Shown here: in pieces, positions 28,285 through 36,433 of the stretch | Layout: every line of letters starts with the position of its first letter | Position numbering within the stretch: position 1 is the first letter of the stretch | Origin: Massilibacillus massiliensis | GTDB lineage: Bacteria; Bacillota; Negativicutes; FLKF01 | DNA length: 64,000 nucleotides | Reading direction: 5' to 3' | NCBI RefSeq assembly: GCF_900086705.1 | Contig: NZ_LT575483.1 | Location: 2,919,516-2,983,515, forward strand | Position numbers and translations under genes: made by a program | Notes under the pieces: generated by a model | What the model saw: only the letters and a program-made list of their open reading frames with translations | What the model was told of the DNA's origin: nothing | Databases searched by the model: none

Positions 28285-29214
28285 TTATGTGCATTGTCCA
28301 CAACTATCGCAATTACTGGAAGTGCACTTCGTTGGCATGATCGTAACTTTGCTATCAGAGAGCGGATAACGATGCTCTGTAGAGTTCGTAATCATAACAT
28401 CAGTATCCGTAAAAGTTAAGGTAAGGGGCAAGCGGATGGTATCATGATCATCTAGAGGTTTGATTTTTTCAATAGGTTTGATAAAATCAATGGTTTCTTT
28501 TGTTGTAATGGTAAATTGATCGATGGTTTTTATGGATGCGATATCTCCAGTTTCATTAAATTGGAGAGAATTGCGATCCGCGTGGATGCCAATGCTTTGT
28601 GGATCGAAAGCATGGACTTTGCCAATGGGCGTTGCAATTGGTGTTGGGCTAGCAGGTTCCACGGAAGTTAGATTGCCGTGCTGATCCAAAGAAAAACCGG
28701 TTTTTACAGCGATCGTACCAACGGGCGTAGTAAGGTCTATTACCTCGCTTGGATGTAAGGTTAAACTACATAGCTTCCCTGTTTCATAAAAATATAAGCT
28801 GATAATCTTGGCAGTGAATTTTGCAAATTTAAAATCGAAATCAAAGGGCATTGTCAGCTCATTTTCTTGGTTTTCCGACCAGTAACCACTGAGTTTGCCA
28901 TTGAGGGGAAACAATCTCTTGATTGCACCGGTGGGATAAAAGGTGAGGAATTCAGCGGGAAATTTACCAATTGGCGTTTGGATTTGAGTGCTCACTTCGA
29001 GGGAAATGCTTTTTAAATCCCCCGATTCATAAAAGGTTAGGGAATTGATATATTTACGTCGTAAGTCATCATAATGATATTGCGGCACCAAATCGCCAAC
29101 CGTTGTTTTCACAATGTTTTTTTCTTGGAGGATGCAGCCTGCTAAGATCCCATTGGGGTGATATTCTTCACGGGTGCAATCCAGAAGTGTACCATAATTT
29201 GTTGCAATGTCCAT
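28285..29214 (-). CDS. MORN-like repeat protein with C-terminal cysteine cluster, nif-linked
   Basis: A 309-residue protein of unknown function, no signal peptide. It is built of about six or seven repeats of a beta-hairpin of the type [LF]-x-[FY]-x-x-[TSN]-G-x-[LI], for example EYHPNGIL, LTFYESGDL, LTFYPTGAI, LYFYETGKL and LQFNETGDI, resembling MORN_2 repeats. Between them recurs a T-P-[IV]-G segment. It ends CTSSNCDSCGQC, a C-x4-C-x2-C-x2-C cluster suited to zinc, Fe-S or molybdenum-sulfur chemistry. It is the second gene after the AnfO-family gene (15-base gap), divergent from nifH. GAGGATGA precedes the ATG. A nitrogenase accessory or metal-related role is inferred from position only. Confidence 0.7.
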   Translation of the reverse strand: MDIATNYGTLLDCTREEYHPNGILAGCILQEKNIVKTTVGDLVPQYHYDDLRRKYINSLTFYESGDLKSISLEVSTQIQTPIGKFPAEFLTFYPTGAIKRLFPLNGKLSGYWSENQENELTMPFDFDFKFAKFTAKIISLYFYETGKLCSLTLHPSEVIDLTTPVGTIAVKTGFSLDQHGNLTSVEPASPTPIATPIGKVHAFDPQSIGIHADRNSLQFNETGDIASIKTIDQFTITTKETIDFIKPIEKIKPLDDHDTIRLPLTLTFTDTDVMITNSTEHRYPLSDSKVTIMPTKCTSSNCDSCGQCT

Positions 29215-29229
29215 CGTTGATCATCCTCA

Positions 29230-29850
29230 CTATTTACAGATTTTTTTTGTAATTGTTACAAGTATCGCTGCGCCACGCTTTTTTCTGATAATATCAAATT
29301 GGTTTGTGTATTCAAACGTTTCTAGCCAAGGGGGAAGGTGTGAACAGAGTACGTCTAATTTTACAAATGGAATATTGTGTAAAAATGATTGTAAAGCTTT
29401 TTTGGATGAAATATCAGGGCGATTTTCTTGCAATTGAATGAGATCTAAAAAATAAATACCATCAACAGTCTCAATAGGCGTGGTTGGTATCGCTTCATCT
29501 CGCTTGATATTCTCTGTATTGTTATTGATATCCATAAGAATTTCATTTAAAATGGTTGTTTGAAAACTAGGTATTTCAAATATATGAAAGCCCATACGAT
29601 CAAAAACATTGTATGCAAGGCCAGTAATAGACTGGCTGACAATGATCTTACAATCATCTAATTTAGTAATTAAATTGCGTACTTGATTTCTGATGTCTTG
29701 CAGATTGGTTGATAAATCAATTTGATAAGGTATTTGTTTTCTCGCGATCCAATCATTCTTTCGTTTTTCAAAGACGATAAGCGTATTTGCTTCGCTTAAC
29801 TTAGCAAGGTCCGTTTGTCCTTTGAAGGTTACAGCAATTTTCTCTGCCAT
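29230..29850 (-). CDS. AnfO-family nitrogenase accessory protein
   Basis: A 206-residue protein resembling the Fe-only nitrogenase accessory protein AnfO family: MAEKIAVTFKGQTDL at the start, ITGLAYNVFDRMGFHIFEI near 95-113, and a C-terminal SKKALQSFLHNIPFVKLDVL then CSHLPPWLE block and an ITKKICK tail. AnfO is associated with Fe-only nitrogenase operons; its reaction is unknown. Here it sits upstream of a MORN-like protein and divergent from a molybdenum nif cluster, with no anfHDGK genes in the window. ATG at 29850 fits the AAAGGG site better than the GTG at 29859. Confidence 0.72.
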   Translation of the reverse strand: MAEKIAVTFKGQTDLAKLSEANTLIVFEKRKNDWIARKQIPYQIDLSTNLQDIRNQVRNLITKLDDCKIIVSQSITGLAYNVFDRMGFHIFEIPSFQTTILNEILMDINNNTENIKRDEAIPTTPIETVDGIYFLDLIQLQENRPDISSKKALQSFLHNIPFVKLDVLCSHLPPWLETFEYTNQFDIIRKKRGAAILVTITKKICK

Positions 29851-29897
29851 ATCGATCACGCCCTTTCTTTGTAAATTAAAGTTTATATAATTTAAAT

Positions 29898-29926
29898 ACT
29901 ATAACGATGTGTATATAAAAAGTCAA
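29898..29926 (-). promoter_or_regulatory. Predicted sigma-A promoter of the anfO-like operon
   Basis: On the minus strand TTGACT (29926-29921) and TATAGT (29903-29898) are 17 bases apart. The -10 is the same as that of the divergent nifH promoter about 210 bp away. Confidence 0.75.
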
Positions 29927-30111
29927 TAATTAAAAATGTATACAAAATTTTTATGAAAGTGCAAGATGTATATTTTTGTCGAAAACAAAAGTGTTTTAAT
30001 AAGAAACAAAAAATTTTAAAGCCAAAAATAAAATCGCTTAAATTTAAAAATCAAATCGTTTTCAGGTCAGAATATTGCGATAATTAAAAAAAAATTACAT
30101 GAAAATGGCTG

Positions 30112-30140
30112 TTGACAGAGAGAAAGTTTTAAATTATAGT
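30112..30140 (+). promoter_or_regulatory. Predicted sigma-A promoter of the nif operon
   Basis: TTGACA at 30112-30117 and TATAGT at 30135-30140 with 17 bases between. Transcription would start near 30147, leaving a leader of about 220 bases before nifH. No sigma-54 element or obvious NifA box is seen. Confidence 0.8.
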
Positions 30141-30215
30141 TACCGTATAAACAATTTAAACAAAAATATTTTAAGTTTTTTAAAAATATTATTTAAAAAA
30201 TTAATAAGGTAGTAC

Positions 30216-30269
30216 TAAGACAGAGACAGTCTTAATTATGAGCGTTTGCTATAATTAAGACTGTTTTTT
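30216..30269 (+). terminator. Putative attenuator in the nifH leader: terminator plus competing hairpin
   Basis: CAGTCTTAATTAT at 30227-30239 pairs perfectly with ATAATTAAGACTG at 30251-30263 and is followed by six T, a strong terminator between the promoter and nifH. TAAGAC at 30216-30221 can instead pair with GTCTTA at 30229-30234, using the left arm of the terminator, around the loop AGAGACA. The two folds exclude each other, which is the usual layout of antitermination control. The factor that would choose between them is unknown. Confidence 0.75.
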
Positions 30270-30283
30270 GATTTCTAGGGGAT

Positions 30284-30328
30284 AAAGTATAAATCATTTC
30301 CAAGGCAAGTTGGTGATGATCATACTTT
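30284..30328 (+). promoter_or_regulatory. Long hairpin just upstream of the nifH ribosome site
   Basis: AAAGTAT at 30284-30290 pairs with ATACTTT at 30322-30328, and the interior (ATCAT.. CCAA / TTGG..ATGAT) continues the stem. It has no T run, so it is more likely a 5' stabilising hairpin for nifH mRNA than a terminator. Confidence 0.55.
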
Positions 30329-30345
30329 AAATAAAAATTAAGTGA

Positions 30346-31188
<843 letters not shown>

Positions 31189-31240
31189 AGCTAAATAGCA
31201 AATGTAAGCAAAAGAGCAATGTTGAGAGGAGTTTACTATC

Positions 31241-31564
31241 ATGATCATGATTAGAGCAATTGTTAGACCGGAGAAATCTAACCTTGTATTATCGGAGCTT
31301 TCTGATGCTGGATATTCGGGGGTAACCAAAGAAGAAGTGTATGGCCGTGGTCGTCAAAAAGGGATTGTTGTCGGCGAGGTACATTATGATGAATTGCCGA
31401 AAGAGCTATTAATTATCTTTGCCGATGATGAAGATAAAGACGATATCATCAAAATTATTTTGAAAAACGCGAAGACCGGTGAAGGTAATTTCGGTGATGG
31501 ACGTATTTTCGTGAGTCCAGTACTGGAGGCATATACGATCAGTTCAGGCAAAGCGGGCTTATAA
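31241..31564 (+). CDS. nifI1: Nitrogen regulatory PII-like protein NifI1
   Basis: A 107-residue PII family protein of the NifI1 class, beginning MIRAIVRPEK and with the T-loop region EEVYGRGRQKGIVVGEVHYDELPK. The C-terminal VSPVLEAYTISSGK matches the end of the domain. With NifI2 it senses ATP/ADP and 2-oxoglutarate and blocks dinitrogenase after ammonium addition. Position between nifH and nifD is diagnostic. AGAGGAG precedes the ATG. Confidence 0.95.
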   Translation: MIMIRAIVRPEKSNLVLSELSDAGYSGVTKEEVYGRGRQKGIVVGEVHYDELPKELLIIFADDEDKDDIIKIILKNAKTGEGNFGDGRIFVSPVLEAYTISSGKAGL

Positions 31565-31583
31565 GGGAAGGGGTGGCTATAAA

Positions 31584-31988
31584 ATGAGAGAAATTATGGC
31601 TTTTATACGGATGAATATGGTAAACCCGACCAAGCAGGCGCTTGCAAAAGCTGGTTATCCGGCGTTTAACTTTTCAAAAGCTGTGGGCCGTGGCAAAAAA
31701 CCACTTGCGACAGAAGCAATTGAAGTCATCATGGAGAATGCTGGTTCTGTACCTGCCGATTCGATTGGTGAACATTTATCGGAAGGTACACGGCTTGTGC
31801 CGAAACGTGCTTTTACGCTCATTGTAGATGATCAGCAAGTAGATTTGGCAGTGAAAACGATTATAAAAGTAAATCAGACAGGCAAGCCTGGTGATGGTAG
31901 AATTTTCGTTATGCCAGTGATAGAAGGCTATAATATTAGAACAGGAGAATGTCGCCTAAGAGAAAGCGATTTGACAGATAGGAGGTAA
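31584..31988 (+). CDS. nifI2: Nitrogen regulatory PII-like protein NifI2
   Basis: A 134-residue partner of NifI1. It starts MREIMAFIRMNMVNPTK and has the extended, basic T-loop SKAVGRGKKPLA typical of NifI2, ending with VMPVIEGYNIRTGE. The NifI1-NifI2 hetero-oligomer binds NifDK and competes with NifH. It lies 19 bases after nifI1, and its stop overlaps the possible ATG of nifD, so the three are coupled. Confidence 0.95.
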   Translation: MREIMAFIRMNMVNPTKQALAKAGYPAFNFSKAVGRGKKPLATEAIEVIMENAGSVPADSIGEHLSEGTRLVPKRAFTLIVDDQQVDLAVKTIIKVNQTGKPGDGRIFVMPVIEGYNIRTGECRLRESDLTDRR

Positions 31989-31993
31989 TGGCT

Positions 31994-33586
31994 GTGGATA
32001 AAAGGACGAAAATTTTAGATAAGTATTCTGCGCGGGTTTTTAAAAACCGCAAAGATCATATCGTTGAGCTGGATGATGCTGTGAATCCTCAAAGCATCGC
32101 AGCCAATAGCCGAGCAATACCAGGGGTTATGACGAATCGCGGTTGTTGTTATGCTGGCTGTAAAGGTGTTGTTTTGGGCCCCTTAAAAGATGTTGTGACG
32201 ATCACGCATGGCCCAATTGGTTGTGGTTTTTATACTTGGGGAACGCGTCGTAGTAAAGCAAAAGCTGACGATGATGGTAGAAACTTTATTGAATATAGTT
32301 TTTCCACTGATATGCAAGAGCCAGATATTGTATTTGGTGGTGAAAAAAAATTAAAACAGGCAATTACTGAAGCAATTGCGCTTTTCAAACCATCGTGTAT
32401 TATGATTTGCTCCACTTGCCCAGTTGGCTTAATCGGTGATGATATTAATGCGGTAGCGACTTGGACAGAAGAAACATATAAAATACAATGCGTTGCTTAC
32501 AGCTGTGAAGGTTATAAAGGGGTCAGTCAATCCGGTGGTCATCATATCGCCAATAATAGCTTAATGAAATATGTAATTGGTACTGGAGATGCAGTGCCAA
32601 CGAAAAAGTTTTCCGTGAATGTTTTAGGAGAATATAATATTGGTGGCGATGGTTGGGAAACTTCTCGTATTTTGAAAAGAATTGGCTACGAAGTGATTTC
32701 GGTATTTACCGGTGATGGCAGTTATGAAGAAATAAAAAATGCGCATACAGCAAACTTAAATTTAGTGCAATGCCATCGTTCCATCAACTATATTGCAGAA
32801 ATGATGAAAACGAAGTATGGCATTGATTGGATCAAGGTTAACTTTATCGGCGTCGATGAAACCGTTCGTTCCTTACGTGAAATGGCAGCGTATTTTGATG
32901 ATGCGGATTTGACCGCGCGGACAGAAGCTGTGATCGCCGATGAACTTGCAAATATTGCGGATGATATGGCCTATTATAAATCAAGATTACAAGGGAAAAA
33001 AGCTGGTTTATTCTGCGGGGGATCGCGTTCTCATCACTATCAAAACTTACTTGCTGACCTAGGCGTAGAGACGGTGGTAGCCGGTTACGAATTTGCCCAT
33101 CGCGATGATTATGAAGGGCGGGAAGTGATTCCAACCATCAAAACAGATGCGGATAGTAAAAATATCGAGGAAATGACGGTTACACCAGATGAAAAACATT
33201 TCCGTTTACTACTCAGCAAGGAAAAATTCGAGCAATTGTCTAAGACCATTGATTTAGAAGCGTATGCTGGGATGATTAAAGATATGGGCAATGGTACAGT
33301 GGTAGTCGATGACTTTAATCATTATGAAACTGAGCAGTTAATCGAATTATTCAGACCTGATATTTTTTATTCAGGCATTAAAGATAAATACGTGATTCAA
33401 AAAATAGGCGTTGTATCCAGGCAATTGCATTCTTATGATTATAGCGGCCCTTATGCCGGTTTTAAAGGAGCAGTTAATTTCGCTAGAGATACGACGATGG
33501 GCGTTTCCACACCAGTGTGGAATTATGTAACTCCACCATGGCGCACAGTTCCAACACTAGAAGGAAAGATCGGGGGTGAGGAGTAA
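31994..33586 (+). CDS. nifD: Nitrogenase molybdenum-iron protein alpha chain NifD
   Basis: About 530 residues, longer than the Azotobacter protein because of the clostridial-type insertion around residues 375-430. Ligands look intact: P-cluster Cys in GCCYAGCKG, GPIGCGFYTW and CSTCPVGLIGDD; the FeMo-co Cys in NLVQCHRSINYI and His in LHSYDYSGPY; SQSGGHHIANN keeps the Gln and His near the cofactor. These mark a Mo enzyme active site. GTG at 31994 has GGAGG eight bases upstream; ATG at 31988 is in frame but only two bases from it. The stop overlaps the nifK ATG. Confidence 0.97.
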   Translation: MDKRTKILDKYSARVFKNRKDHIVELDDAVNPQSIAANSRAIPGVMTNRGCCYAGCKGVVLGPLKDVVTITHGPIGCGFYTWGTRRSKAKADDDGRNFIEYSFSTDMQEPDIVFGGEKKLKQAITEAIALFKPSCIMICSTCPVGLIGDDINAVATWTEETYKIQCVAYSCEGYKGVSQSGGHHIANNSLMKYVIGTGDAVPTKKFSVNVLGEYNIGGDGWETSRILKRIGYEVISVFTGDGSYEEIKNAHTANLNLVQCHRSINYIAEMMKTKYGIDWIKVNFIGVDETVRSLREMAAYFDDADLTARTEAVIADELANIADDMAYYKSRLQGKKAGLFCGGSRSHHYQNLLADLGVETVVAGYEFAHRDDYEGREVIPTIKTDADSKNIEEMTVTPDEKHFRLLLSKEKFEQLSKTIDLEAYAGMIKDMGNGTVVVDDFNHYETEQLIELFRPDIFYSGIKDKYVIQKIGVVSRQLHSYDYSGPYAGFKGAVNFARDTTMGVSTPVWNYVTPPWRTVPTLEGKIGGEE

Positions 33587-34950
33587 TGCTAGACTTGACG
33601 CCAAAAGAAATCATTGAACGTAAAGGGCTTAGAATTAATCCTTGCAAAACTTGTCAACCGGTTGGTGCAGTCTATGCGGCACTTGGTGTGCATAAATGTA
33701 TGCCGCATAGCCATGGGTCACAAGGTTGTGTATCCTTTCATCGCATGTTTTTGTCCAGACATTTTAAAGAGCCGGCAATTGCTTCCTCGAGTTCTTTCAC
33801 CGAAGGAACTTCAGTATTTGGCGGTGGCAGTAATGTAAAAACAGCGGTTAAAAATGTTTTCGATATTTATAATCCTGATATTATTGCGATTCACACCACT
33901 TGTCTGAGTGAAACGATTGGTGATGACCTTAACACCTATATTCAACAGATGGAAATACCAGAAGGAAAAATCGTACTGCATAGCAATACACCAAGTTATG
34001 CCGGGTCACATATCAGTGGTTATTTCAATATGATGTGTGGTTTCATCAAATATTTAGCAAAAAATACAGGTGAAGACAATGGTAAGATTGGTATTTTCCC
34101 TGGTTTCACCAATCCTGGCGATATGCGTGAAATGAAAAAAATTGCGAAATTAATGGGGGCTGATTTCATAATGTTCCCTGACACCAGTGGCGTTATGGAT
34201 GCACCGATGACAGGCAACTATGAAATGTATCCGAAAGGTGGTACAACGATTCCTGAAATCATTGGCCTAGGTGATTGTAAAAAAATATTGGCACTCGGTG
34301 AACTTACCAGTATGGAACCAGCAATGGAGTTAAAACGCAAATGCGAAGTTGATTTTTCGTGTTTACCACTTCCGATTGGGATTGAAGCAACCGATGCTTA
34401 TGTAACTGCATTGTCACATTTCGCTAAGACCGAAGTACCATACGCCTTAGAAGAGGAACGGGGGCAACTGGTTGATATTATGTTGGATTCCCATGCACAT
34501 TATGATAAGAAAACCGTAGCAATCTATGGTGATCCTGATACTGTACTTGGTATTACAACTTTGGTATTGGAAATGGGTATGATTCCTAAATATGTGCTTA
34601 CAGGTACGCCATTTGAAAGTTTCACGAAAAAAGCCAATGCTTTATTTGAGAAATTTGGTGTGACGGATTGTAAAGCAAAAGCGGCGGGAGATTTATTTGA
34701 ACTTCATCAATGGATCAAAAATGAGCCGGTAGATTTATTGATTGGCAGTTCCTATGGAAAACAGATTGCAAAAGCGGAGGATATTCCTTTTGTTCGGGCT
34801 GGTTTTCCAATCCTTGACCGTTATGTCCATTCTTATATGCCGATTGTCGGTTATAAAGGAGCGATTCGTTTGGTTGAATTGATTAGCAATGCGTTAATGG
34901 ATCGCCAAGATCGTGATTGTGCAGATGAAGATCTGGAACTTGTAATGTAA
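33586..34950 (+). CDS. nifK: Nitrogenase molybdenum-iron protein beta chain NifK
   Basis: A 454-residue NifK, short at the N-terminus as in clostridia. P-cluster ligands appear in NPCKTCQPVG, GSQGCVSFHR and HTTCLSETIGDD. SSSFTEGTSVFGGGSN is conserved with NifN. It forms the alpha2-beta2 dinitrogenase with NifD. It shares one base with the nifD stop codon and is followed by a strong hairpin before nifE, which probably lowers expression of the assembly genes relative to the structural genes. Confidence 0.97.
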   Translation: MLDLTPKEIIERKGLRINPCKTCQPVGAVYAALGVHKCMPHSHGSQGCVSFHRMFLSRHFKEPAIASSSSFTEGTSVFGGGSNVKTAVKNVFDIYNPDIIAIHTTCLSETIGDDLNTYIQQMEIPEGKIVLHSNTPSYAGSHISGYFNMMCGFIKYLAKNTGEDNGKIGIFPGFTNPGDMREMKKIAKLMGADFIMFPDTSGVMDAPMTGNYEMYPKGGTTIPEIIGLGDCKKILALGELTSMEPAMELKRKCEVDFSCLPLPIGIEATDAYVTALSHFAKTEVPYALEEERGQLVDIMLDSHAHYDKKTVAIYGDPDTVLGITTLVLEMGMIPKYVLTGTPFESFTKKANALFEKFGVTDCKAKAAGDLFELHQWIKNEPVDLLIGSSYGKQIAKAEDIPFVRAGFPILDRYVHSYMPIVGYKGAIRLVELISNALMDRQDRDCADEDLELVM

Positions 34951-34977
34951 AAAAATGTGAGGTACAATAAGTAAAGA

Positions 34978-35040
34978 AAGCAAAATAGACTCTTGATACA
35001 AAGATGTATTTCATTTGTTCAAGGGTCTATTTTGCTTATT
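34978..35040 (+). terminator. 19-bp hairpin between nifK and nifE
   Basis: AAGCAAAATAGACTCTTGA at 34978-34996 pairs with 35019-35037 along its whole length with one wobble, then ATTTTGTTTTT follows. It resembles a leaky terminator or an RNA-stabilising structure for nifHDK mRNA. Confidence 0.75.
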
Positions 35041-35063
35041 TTGTTTTTAAAGGAGGGCTAGCT

Positions 35064-36404
35064 ATGGAAGCAAGGATACTTGAGGAGAGAAAACAATCCA
35101 TTATGGTAAAAGATTTTTGTTGTAATGGAGATGGAAAAAGTATTACCTGTGAAAAAGAAAGTGTATCGGGGGCTGTGAGTCAACGTGCTTGTGTATATTG
35201 TGGTGCGCGCGTAGTGTTGAATCCGATTACCGATGCCTACCATATTGTTCATGGGCCAATTGGCTGTGCAAGTTATACTTGGGATATTCGCGGCAGCCTT
35301 TCTAGTGGCAGCGATTTGTATCGCAATAGTTTTTCAACGGATTTAAGAGAAAGAGATGTTATTTTTGGCGGTGAAAAAAGATTAACCGCTGCCATTGATG
35401 AAATCGTAACCAAGCATTCACCTAAATTAATGTTCGTCTATGCGACCTGTATTGTGGGCGTTATTGGTGATGATATCGAAGCTGTCTGTAAGCAGGCTTC
35501 GCAAAAGTACAATATTTGTGTGGTTCCTGTCAAAGCACCCGGCTTTTCCGGCACCAAAACACTTGGATATAAAATGGCTTGTGATGCTTTAATGCAAGTG
35601 ATAAAGCCACATGCCAAACCAGAACAACCTAAAAAAGGAATTAATATTTTAGGGGACTTTAACCTAGCCGGAGAAATGTGGATTATTAAAAATTATTTTA
35701 AAAAAATCGGTGTCGATGTTATTTCAACGATCACTGGGGATGCTTCTTATGATACCTTGATCAAAGCCTCCACTGCGGAGTTAAATATTGTGCAATGTGC
35801 AGGGTCAAGTACCTATTTAGCCAATCGCATGGAAGAAGAACTAGCCATACCTTTTTTAAAGGTAAGCTTTTTCGGCGTAGAGGATACGACCAATTCCCTA
35901 ATGCGGGTTGCCTATGCCATTGGTGATGCAGAGGTCATTCGTAAGGCCCAAGCCTTTACTGAAGTAGAAGCGGCAAAACTGCAAGACTTTTTAACAAAAT
36001 ATCGCCGTAATCTTCTCGGTAAAAAAGCAGCGATTTATGTTGGCGGTGGGGTTAAAGCCATTTCACTGATTCGGCAGTTTAATGAAATGGGCATTGAAAC
36101 CGTCGTCGTTGGAACACAGACCGGTAAAAAAGAAGAGTATGCGGTTATTCAAAGTTTAGTGAATGAACATACCGTAATTTTAGATGATGCCAATCCGGCT
36201 GAACTAGAAACTTTCATGAAAGAAAAAGGTGCAAATATTTTAGTTGGCGGAGTCAAAGAGCGGCCGCTTGCTTATAAACTAGGCATTGCCTTTTGCGATC
36301 ACAATCATGAACGCAAACACGCTTTAGCCGGTTATGAAGGGGTAATCAATTTTACCAAAGAAATTAATCTAACCATCAACAGTCCGGTTTGGCAGTTATT
36401 ATAA
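35064..36404 (+). CDS. nifE: Nitrogenase MoFe cofactor biosynthesis protein NifE
   Basis: A 446-residue NifE, paralogue of NifD. It contains RACVYCGARVVLNPI, HGPIGCASYTWDIRG, and ATCIVGVIGDDIEA, matching the cluster ligands, and ends with GYEGVINFTKEI. With NifN it forms the scaffold on which the NifB product matures into FeMo-co. ATG at 35064 follows AGGAGGG; the in-frame ATG at 35004 lies inside the nifK hairpin and is rejected. Confidence 0.96.
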   Translation: MEARILEERKQSIMVKDFCCNGDGKSITCEKESVSGAVSQRACVYCGARVVLNPITDAYHIVHGPIGCASYTWDIRGSLSSGSDLYRNSFSTDLRERDVIFGGEKRLTAAIDEIVTKHSPKLMFVYATCIVGVIGDDIEAVCKQASQKYNICVVPVKAPGFSGTKTLGYKMACDALMQVIKPHAKPEQPKKGINILGDFNLAGEMWIIKNYFKKIGVDVISTITGDASYDTLIKASTAELNIVQCAGSSTYLANRMEEELAIPFLKVSFFGVEDTTNSLMRVAYAIGDAEVIRKAQAFTEVEAAKLQDFLTKYRRNLLGKKAAIYVGGGVKAISLIRQFNEMGIETVVVGTQTGKKEEYAVIQSLVNEHTVILDDANPAELETFMKEKGANILVGGVKERPLAYKLGIAFCDHNHERKHALAGYEGVINFTKEINLTINSPVWQLL

Positions 36405-36433
36405 GAAAGAGGGAAAAGAGGAGGCTGGTTTCA

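Noticed and set aside
28285-29850. Evidence for an Fe-only nitrogenase operon from the AnfO-like gene
   Set aside because: The structural genes nearby carry MoFe-protein signatures, molybdate genes follow, and no anfG or second nifHDK set is present. AnfO alone does not show an alternative nitrogenase.
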